This document shows, piece by piece, positions 26,611 through 32,076 of a stretch of 32,076 bases of DNA; position 1 is the first letter of the stretch; each line of letters starts with the position of its first letter. Below the pieces are notes generated by a model. The model ran no database searches. It was not told the origin of the DNA and saw only the letters and a list, made by a program, of their open reading frames with translations. The position numbers and the translations under genes are program-made. This DNA comes from an uncultured Prevotella sp. (GTDB lineage Bacteria; Bacteroidota; Bacteroidia; Bacteroidales; Bacteroidaceae). The DNA lies in the NCBI GenBank assembly GCA_946183985.1, contig CAMHDT010000010.1, positions 1-32,076 on the forward strand, in the 5' to 3' direction.

Positions 26611-28089
26611 ATGTCACAGACAGACAAAGGTAGTAAAGGCTACCTCATCAGTATCGTAATGGTGGCCGTACTCGGAGGCTTGCTCTTCGGGTACGACACC
26701 GCCGTAGTAAATGGCGCCGGTCCTGGTTTCAAGGCTTTCTTCCTTGGTGCCGAGGACTTTCAGTACACACTAGGTCTCCATGGACTCAGCATTTCTTCTG
26801 CCTTAGTAGGATGCGTCATTGGTTCCGCTATATCCGGTTTCCTGGCAACAAGGTTGGGCCGTAAGCGTTCTCTCATACTGGCAGGCATCTTGTTCTTTGT
26901 TTCTGCATTAGGCTCGGCCTATCCAGAATTCTTGTTCTTTGAATATGGAAAGCCTACATCCGGACTTCTCATTGCCTTCAACATCTATCGAATCATTGGC
27001 GGTATTGGTGTCGGCATAGCATCTGCCATCTGCCCGATGTACATAGGCGAGGTAGCACCTTCCAACATCAGAGGCATGCTCGTCAGTTGGAACCAGTTTG
27101 CCATTATCTTTGGTCAGTTGGTTGTCTTCTTCGTATGCTTCCTCATCATGACAGGTCATCTAGATGTGCCTTTCGTGTCTACCGAAGATGCCATAGACAC
27201 CACCAAGTCCATTGACGAGTGGACCATCTCAACCAGTTGGCGCTATATGTTCGGAAGCGAGGCTGTTCCCGCAGGACTCTTCACCCTGCTCATCTGCCTT
27301 GTACCTGAAACACCACGCTATCTTGTCAGCATTGGACGCGATGATGTGGCAGTGCGTATTCTGACCAGAATCAACGGTTCCGCCAAGGCTACGCAAATTC
27401 TGCAGGACATCAAAGACACCATGACTGTGAAGACAGAAAAACTCATGACCTACGGGTTTATCTGCATTTTCGTTGGTATCATGCTCAGTGTCTTCCAACA
27501 AGCAGTAGGTATCAATGCCGTTCTTTACTATTCTAACGACATTTTCAAGTCCATTGGCATGGCTGATGCAAAGATGACAACGGTCATCATGGGTGTAGTA
27601 AACATTCTATTCACCTTGCTGGCCATCTTCACCGTTGAGAAACTGGGACGCAAGCCTCTGCTTATCTGGGGATCCATCGGCATGGCCGCAGGAGCATTAG
27701 GTGTGGCCACCACCTTCGGCCATGCAGGTTCTGAGATGATTACTGCTATCAGCCTGATGGTATATTCCGCCTCGTTCATGTTCTCGTGGGGTCCCATCAC
27801 CTGGGTGCTTATCGCAGAGATCTTCCCCAACACCATCCGTGGCGGTGCCGTGGCTATCGCCGTGGCCTTCCAGTGGATATTCAATCTCATTGTATCATCT
27901 TCGTTCCCTTCAATGTTCAATTGGCACCTCAGCGAAGGCGATGACTTCGGCCACTGGTTCACCTATGGCCTCTACGGCATCATCTGTCTGCTCGCCGCAC
28001 TCTTCGTATGGAAACTCGTTCCTGAGACCAAGGGCAAGACGCTGGAGGACATGACTGCCATGTGGAGAAACAGAAACAAAAAACAATAA
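26611..28089 (+). CDS. MFS sugar porter (XylE/AraE-like proton symporter)
   Basis: 492 residues from the ATG at 26611; an in-frame TTG nine bases earlier lies in a repeat and is rejected. Twelve membrane segments are expected. Sugar-porter signatures are clear: GGLLFGYDTAVVNGA in helix 1, GRKRSLI in loop 2-3, PETPRYL after helix 6, QQAVGINAVLYYSND in helix 7, the GRKPLLIWG loop, and PETKGKTLEDM after helix 12. The family imports hexoses or pentoses with protons; the operon points to L-arabinose or a related pentose. The 26-nt gap to the sodium symporter gene shows co-transcription. An additional transporter at this position is not what I remember from the Bacteroides thetaiotaomicron arabinose operon. 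Confidence 0.92.
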   Translation: MSQTDKGSKGYLISIVMVAVLGGLLFGYDTAVVNGAGPGFKAFFLGAEDFQYTLGLHGLSISSALVGCVIGSAISGFLATRLGRKRSLILAGILFFVSALGSAYPEFLFFEYGKPTSGLLIAFNIYRIIGGIGVGIASAICPMYIGEVAPSNIRGMLVSWNQFAIIFGQLVVFFVCFLIMTGHLDVPFVSTEDAIDTTKSIDEWTISTSWRYMFGSEAVPAGLFTLLICLVPETPRYLVSIGRDDVAVRILTRINGSAKATQILQDIKDTMTVKTEKLMTYGFICIFVGIMLSVFQQAVGINAVLYYSNDIFKSIGMADAKMTTVIMGVVNILFTLLAIFTVEKLGRKPLLIWGSIGMAAGALGVATTFGHAGSEMITAISLMVYSASFMFSWGPITWVLIAEIFPNTIRGGAVAIAVAFQWIFNLIVSSSFPSMFNWHLSEGDDFGHWFTYGLYGIICLLAALFVWKLVPETKGKTLEDMTAMWRNRNKKQ

Positions 28090-28115
28090 CTTTATAAAAA
28101 ACAAAACAATCAATT

Positions 28116-29795
28116 ATGGCATTATTAGACTGGATTGTCATTGGCGTATTTGCAATTGCGCTCATTGGCATTGTACTGTGGGTTGTTAGTAAGAAAAACA
28201 ACAACTCAGCAGACTATTTCTTGGGTGGTAAGGATGCAACATGGATTGCCATCGGTGCATCGATCTTCGCCTCAAACATTGGTTCCGAGCACCTCATCGG
28301 ACTGGCTGGTGCCGGTGCATCGTCAGGTATGGCTATGGCCCACTGGGAGATTCAGGGATGGATGATCCTGATTCTGGGCTGGGTGTTCGTTCCCTTCTAC
28401 ACCCGTTCGATGGTTTACACCATGCCGGAGTTCCTGGAGCGCCGCTTCAACAAGGAGAGCCGCACCATCCTCTCGGTTATCTCACTCATCTCCTACGTGC
28501 TCACCAAGGTGGCCGTAACGGTTTATGCCGGCGGTCTGGTGTTCCAGCAGGTATTCGGCATTGAGGAACTGTGGGGCATCGACTTCTTCTGGATTGCTGC
28601 TATCGGCCTGGTGCTCATCACTGCCCTCTACACCATCTTCGGTGGTATGAAGAGCGTGCTCTACACCTCAGTGCTCCAGACTCCTATCCTGCTCCTCGGT
28701 TCACTCATCATCCTCGTGCTGGGCTTCAAGGCTCTGGGCGGATGGGATCAGATGATGTCTATCTGTGGTGCTGTTGATGCCAACGAGTATGGCGACAAGA
28801 TGACCTCACTCATCCGCGACAACCGCGACCCCAACTATCCCTGGCTGGGTGCCCTCATCGGTTCTGCCGTTATCGGTTTCTGGTATTGGTGTACCGACCA
28901 GTACATCGTTCAGCGTGTACTCTCTGGTAAGAACGAGAAAGAGGCTCGCCGTGGTACCATCTTCGGTGCTTATCTGAAGCTGCTGCCCGTGTTCCTGTTC
29001 CTCATCCCCGGTATGATTGCATTCGCCATGAGCACCAAGGGTATAACCCTGCCCAACGGCGAGGTGTTCGTGCTCTCTACCCCCGACGCTGCCTTCCCCA
29101 CCCTCGTGGCCAAGTTGCTGCCTGCTGGTGTGAAGGGTCTGGTGGTCTGCGGTATCCTGGCAGCCCTGATGTCATCACTGGCATCTCTGTTCAACTCTTC
29201 AGCTATGCTGTTCACTATCGACTTCTGGAAGCGTCTGCGTCCAGAGACTCCTGAGAAGCAGCTCGTTCGCATCGGTCAGATTGCAACCGTGGTTATCGTA
29301 ATCCTGGGTATCCTGTGGATCCCCATCATGCGTTCGGTAGGTAACGTGCTCTACAACTACCTGCAGGATGTACAGTCAGTGCTGGCTCCTGGCATCGCCG
29401 CCACCTTCCTGTTGGGTATCTGCTGGAAGCGCGCATCGGCCAAGGGCGGTATGTGGGGTCTGCTGTCAGGTATCATCATCGGTCTGACCCGTCTGGGTGC
29501 CAAGGTATACTACAGCAACACACCCGATGCAGCCGACAACTGGTTCAAGACCGTGTTCTACGACTTCAACTGGCTGTTCTTCTGCGGTGCCATGCTCATT
29601 GTTTGCTGCCTCGTTGTCATCGTGGTGTCACTCATCACCGAGGCTCCCGACGAGAAGAAGATCCAGGGTCTGGTGTTCGGTACCTCTACGCCGGAGCAGC
29701 GTGCAGCCACCCGTGCCTCATGGAACAAGTGGGATATCTTCCACACCATTATCATCCTGGGCTTCACCGTTGCCTTCTATATCTATTTCTGGTAA
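28116..29795 (+). CDS. Sodium:solute symporter (SGLT-like), probable arabinose importer
   Basis: 559 residues with about 14 membrane segments. The first helix is followed by SADYFLGGKDATWIAIGASIF and ASNIGSEHLIGLAGAGAS, which closely parallels the ligand and sodium region of Vibrio vSGLT. Further family features are YTMPEFLERRF, YTIFGGMKSVLYTSVLQ and WYWCTDQYIVQRVLSGKNEKEARRG. It should couple sugar uptake to sodium in the inner membrane. A homologous gene adjoins araR in the Bacteroides arabinose cluster. Codon use is noticeably more biased (many CTG, GGT and ATC) than in the preceding MFS gene, suggesting high expression. Confidence 0.93.
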   Translation: MALLDWIVIGVFAIALIGIVLWVVSKKNNNSADYFLGGKDATWIAIGASIFASNIGSEHLIGLAGAGASSGMAMAHWEIQGWMILILGWVFVPFYTRSMVYTMPEFLERRFNKESRTILSVISLISYVLTKVAVTVYAGGLVFQQVFGIEELWGIDFFWIAAIGLVLITALYTIFGGMKSVLYTSVLQTPILLLGSLIILVLGFKALGGWDQMMSICGAVDANEYGDKMTSLIRDNRDPNYPWLGALIGSAVIGFWYWCTDQYIVQRVLSGKNEKEARRGTIFGAYLKLLPVFLFLIPGMIAFAMSTKGITLPNGEVFVLSTPDAAFPTLVAKLLPAGVKGLVVCGILAALMSSLASLFNSSAMLFTIDFWKRLRPETPEKQLVRIGQIATVVIVILGILWIPIMRSVGNVLYNYLQDVQSVLAPGIAATFLLGICWKRASAKGGMWGLLSGIIIGLTRLGAKVYYSNTPDAADNWFKTVFYDFNWLFFCGAMLIVCCLVVIVVSLITEAPDEKKIQGLVFGTSTPEQRAATRASWNKWDIFHTIIILGFTVAFYIYFW

Positions 29796-29822
29796 GCCAA
29801 TGCATAATGCATAACAAGTGAA

Positions 29823-30497
29823 ATGACTTACTATAAAGAACATTCTAAAGTCTGGGTGTCGGTCGATGTCATCATCTTCGGTTTCGATGAGCAGAAACTG
29901 AAGGTGCTCATCGGCCGACGCCAGATGGACCCCGGACGCGGCGAATGGAGCCTCTATGGAGGCTTCGTCGCTGCCGACGAGAGTATTGACGACGCCGCCA
30001 AGCGAACGCTCAAGAACCTGACAGGCCTTAACAACCTGTATATGCGACAGGTGGGGGCCTTTGGCAGCGTAGACCGCGACCCGGGCGAACGTGTCATCTC
30101 TATTGCCTACTATGCGCTCATCAATGTGAAAGACTACGATGAGAAACTGCGTAAGAAGCACGAAGTGGAATGGGTAGACATCAAAGAGATACCCACGCTC
30201 TATTCCGACCATAATCTCATGGTGGAGCAGGCTCTGAACATCATGCGCCAGAAAATCAAGACGGCTCCCATCAGTTTCCGTCTGTTGCCGCAACTGTTCA
30301 CCCTCACGCAACTGCAGCGACTCTATGAGGCCGTCATCGGCGAAGAGGTTGACAAGCGCAACTTCCGCAAGCGCATCAAAGAGATGGACTTCATAGAGAA
30401 GACCAGCCTCATCGACAAGAAGTCGTCAAAGCGTGGCGCTGCCCTCTACCGCTTCAACAATAAAGCATACACTGAAGATACAAACTTTAAGTTGTAA
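29823..30497 (+). CDS. araR: AraR-type Nudix-fold transcriptional regulator
   Basis: 224 residues: a Nudix domain (about 8-150) and a winged-helix domain (about 155-224, with LLPQLFTLTQLQRLYEAV and FRKRIKEMDFIEK). This is the NrtR-like layout. The Nudix box is recognisable (G47, E53, R61, G68), but the catalytic R-E-U-x-E-E pattern reads RTLKNL, so three glutamates are lost and hydrolase activity is unlikely. Bacteroides thetaiotaomicron AraR (BT0354) is a characterised protein of this kind that senses L-arabinose and represses its utilisation genes; the same neighbourhood here supports the name. It is encoded inside the operon it probably controls. Confidence 0.88.
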   Translation: MTYYKEHSKVWVSVDVIIFGFDEQKLKVLIGRRQMDPGRGEWSLYGGFVAADESIDDAAKRTLKNLTGLNNLYMRQVGAFGSVDRDPGERVISIAYYALINVKDYDEKLRKKHEVEWVDIKEIPTLYSDHNLMVEQALNIMRQKIKTAPISFRLLPQLFTLTQLQRLYEAVIGEEVDKRNFRKRIKEMDFIEKTSLIDKKSSKRGAALYRFNNKAYTEDTNFKL

Positions 30498-30501
30498 GCC
30501 T

Positions 30502-30560
30502 AATTGTGAATTATTAATTGTGAATTATTAATTGTGAATTATTAATTGTGAATTATTAAT
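30502..30560. repeat. 14-bp tandem repeat abutting the araD start
   Basis: Four perfect head-to-tail copies of AATTGTGAATTATT (30502-30557) and the first three bases of a fifth, followed directly by ATG. The araR-araD gap consists of little else, so the repeat forms the araD ribosome-binding region. Confidence 0.9.
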
Positions 30561-31265
30561 ATGCTAGAAGAACTCAAACAGAAAGTATTCAAGGCCAATC
30601 TGGACCTTGTGAAGCAGGGACTGGTCATCTTTACCTGGGGCAACGTTTCGGGTATTGACCGTGAGAAAGGCCTCGTCGTCATCAAGCCCAGCGGTGTCTC
30701 CTACGACGAGATGAAAGTAGAGGACATGGTCGTGGTGGACCTCGAAAGCGGTAAGGTCGTCGAAGGCGACCTCAACCCTTCAAGCGACACCCCCACACAC
30801 CTTGTTTTATATAAGGCCTTCCCCAACATCCAGGGCGTGGTTCACACCCACTCTACCTATGCCACCGCATTCGCACAGGCAGGCAAGGACATTCCCAACA
30901 TCGGCACCACTCATGCCGACTACTTCTATCAGGCCATCCCATGCACACGCGACATGACCGAGGCAGAGGTGAAGGGACAGTATGAACTGGAGACGGGCAA
31001 TGTCATCGTCGACGAGATCCTGAACATCCGCAAGATCAACCCCGACCACACGCCCGCCGTGCTGGTCAAGAACCATGGTCCGTTCTCGTGGGGCACCTCG
31101 CCCGACAACGCCGTATATAACGCCAAGGTGATGGAGCAGTGCGCCAAGATGGCCTTCGTGGCTTTCAGCGTCAACCCCAACCTGACGATGAACCCGCTCC
31201 TCATCGAGAAGCACTATATGCGCAAGCATGGTCCTAACGCCTACTACGGCCAGCGCAAACGCTGA
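30561..31265 (+). CDS. araD: L-ribulose-5-phosphate 4-epimerase
   Basis: 234 residues, close to E. coli AraD (231). It converts L-ribulose 5-phosphate to D-xylulose 5-phosphate, the last step of the arabinose pathway. Metal and catalytic residues align almost in register with E. coli: D76 in SSDTPTH, H95 and H97 in VVHTHSTY, D120 in THADYF, H172 in VKNHGPF and Y229 in AYYGQ. The class II aldolase fold start (TWGNVSGID) is also present. Cytoplasmic. Its translation start adjoins a 14-bp tandem repeat. Normally araA or araB would follow directly; here a four-helix-bundle gene intervenes. Confidence 0.97.
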   Translation: MLEELKQKVFKANLDLVKQGLVIFTWGNVSGIDREKGLVVIKPSGVSYDEMKVEDMVVVDLESGKVVEGDLNPSSDTPTHLVLYKAFPNIQGVVHTHSTYATAFAQAGKDIPNIGTTHADYFYQAIPCTRDMTEAEVKGQYELETGNVIVDEILNIRKINPDHTPAVLVKNHGPFSWGTSPDNAVYNAKVMEQCAKMAFVAFSVNPNLTMNPLLIEKHYMRKHGPNAYYGQRKR

Positions 31266-31276
31266 CCATTAATGGA

Positions 31277-31303
31277 CAATTGATAATGGATAATGGATAA
31301 TTA
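31277..31303. repeat. Left flanking repeat of the four-helix-bundle cassette
   Basis: A run of ATAATGG steps. Bases 31278-31294 are the perfect 17-nt inverse complement of 31724-31740 on the other side of the gene. Confidence 0.75.
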
Positions 31304-31315
31304 TTGCTACGCCTA

Positions 31316-31678
31316 ATGAAGGACAACAATGTCGTAGAGGAAAAAAGTTTTGACTTTGCTGTACGAATAGTCAATCTATATAAGTATCTGACAACAGCCA
31401 AACAAGAGTTTGTCATGTCCAAGCAACTCCTTCGCTCAGGTACCAGTATAGGAGCAAACGTTTGCGAAGCGCAACAGGCTCAAAGCCCAATGGACTTCTT
31501 ATCAAAGATGAGCATTTCACTTAAGGAATCCTATGAATCTGACTATTGGCTAAGACTCCTTCATAAAACGGAGTATTTAAATGAAGATGAGTACAAAAGC
31601 ATTGTTTCCGATTGTCGTAGTTTAACAAAATTATTAGTCTCCATTATCAAAACCACTAAAGAAAAGAGTAATAAGTAA
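31316..31678 (+). CDS. Four-helix-bundle protein (23S rRNA intervening-sequence protein family)
   Basis: 120 residues from the ATG at 31316; an upstream in-frame TTG is less likely. The protein is nearly all helical, with the family signature VMSKQLLRSGTSIGANVCEAQQA (about 37-59; the R-S-x-S-I-x-x-N core is diagnostic) and FLSKMSISLKESYESDYWLRLL. Members occur as open frames in 23S rRNA intervening sequences, near retroelements (Avd-like) and scattered in Bacteroidetes genomes; the molecular role is unsettled. Here it splits araD from araA and is flanked by inverted repeats. Its base composition is clearly more AT-rich than its neighbours, which supports separate acquisition. Confidence 0.88.
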   Translation: MKDNNVVEEKSFDFAVRIVNLYKYLTTAKQEFVMSKQLLRSGTSIGANVCEAQQAQSPMDFLSKMSISLKESYESDYWLRLLHKTEYLNEDEYKSIVSDCRSLTKLLVSIIKTTKEKSNK

Positions 31679-31721
31679 ATATCATTAGACATTAAGATAA
31701 GCGAGCATTGGTAAGCGGAGC

Positions 31722-31757
31722 CAATTATCCATTATCAATTATCAATTATCAATTAAA
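31722..31757. repeat. Right flanking repeat of the four-helix-bundle cassette
   Basis: Three ATTATCA-type steps, in the opposite orientation to the left flank. A short GC-richer patch (about 31700-31722) precedes it. It runs to within 12 nt of the araA start. Confidence 0.75.
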
Positions 31758-31768
31758 ATTTTAAAACT

Positions 31769-32076
31769 ATGTTTGAAAATTTTGAGATTTGGTGGGTGAC
31801 CGGTGCACAACTCCTTTATGGAGGCGACGCAGTCGTGGCCGTTGATAGTCACTCAAAGGAGATGGTCGATGGTCTGAACAAGAGCGGCAACATCCCCGTG
31901 AAGATTGTTTATAAAGGCACGGCAAACTCCAGCAAGGAGATTGAAGCCATCATGCTCGCCGCCAACAACGACGAGAAGTGCGTGGGTATCATCACCTGGA
32001 TGCACACCTTCTCGCCCGCCAAGATGTGGATCAAGGGTCTGCAGCAATTACAGAAACCCCTACTCCACTTCCACAC
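31769..32076 (+). CDS. araA: L-arabinose isomerase (5' part only)
   Basis: The first 102 codons are present; the gene continues beyond the right edge. MFENFEIWWVTGAQLLYGGD corresponds to the start of E. coli AraA (FDNYEVWFVIGSQHLYG), and GIITWMHTFSPAKMWIKGL with QKPLLHFH is the highly conserved family segment. The enzyme isomerises L-arabinose to L-ribulose. It lies after the four-helix-bundle gene in the operon. Confidence 0.95.
   Translation, partial: MFENFEIWWVTGAQLLYGGDAVVAVDSHSKEMVDGLNKSGNIPVKIVYKGTANSSKEIEAIMLAANNDEKCVGIITWMHTFSPAKMWIKGLQQLQKPLLHFH

Noticed and set aside
29500..29830. Overlapping plus-strand frames at the end of the SSS gene as a separate small gene.
   Set aside because: They are out-of-frame shadows of the symporter with atypical composition and no start context.

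Overview
The window looks like chromosomal DNA of a Bacteroidales bacterium, most probably Prevotella or a close relative. The evidence is: several TAnnTTTG -7 promoter boxes, A-rich leaders without Shine-Dalgarno sequences, lipoproteins with acidic residues after the lipid cysteine, AT-rich heptad-like intergenic repeats, and an arabinose operon with a Nudix-type AraR regulator as known from Bacteroides. The genus is inferred from these features, not proven.

Layout. (1) 1-2139, minus strand: DUF1015 protein, YigZ/IMPACT protein and the start of an outer-membrane porin, in one apparent operon. (2) 2140-2414: repeats, including a long AT-rich hairpin. (3) 2415-15211, minus strand: the most unusual part, a compact operon of a 3632-residue secreted surface protein, a small lipoprotein, a 44-codon peptide gene that is easy to miss, and a fimbrillin-like lipoprotein with a cysteine-rich, FISUMP/DUF1566-like C-terminus. 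These reading frames abut or overlap (4-nt gap, then TGATG, then TGATG). (4) 15212-16130: a gene-free region with nested palindromes, a 22-bp tandem array and a repeat shared, inverted, with the far end of the operon, then a strong terminator. (5) 16131-18638, minus strand: HIT protein, serA and serC. (6) 18885-19991, plus strand: a P-loop/CYTH-like NTPase, convergent with (7) 19986-25213, minus strand: DMP19-family gene, smpB, metH and a DigH/YddW-like glycoside hydrolase. (8) 25393-32076, plus strand: an arabinose operon of galM, MFS sugar porter, SSS sodium symporter, araR, araD, a four-helix-bundle gene that looks like an inserted cassette, and the start of araA.

How they work together. 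The arabinose genes give periplasmic mutarotation, uptake by two transporters, sensing by AraR, and isomerisation/epimerisation; the kinase gene (araB) is not seen. serC and serA make phosphoserine, and a DUF1015 gene that I remember as their usual neighbour sits 13 kb away beyond the giant operon. The giant operon has no recognisable catalytic function; its coupled architecture and flanking inverted repeats make it the best candidate here for an undescribed surface system. All domain names come from reading the protein sequences; no database search was run.
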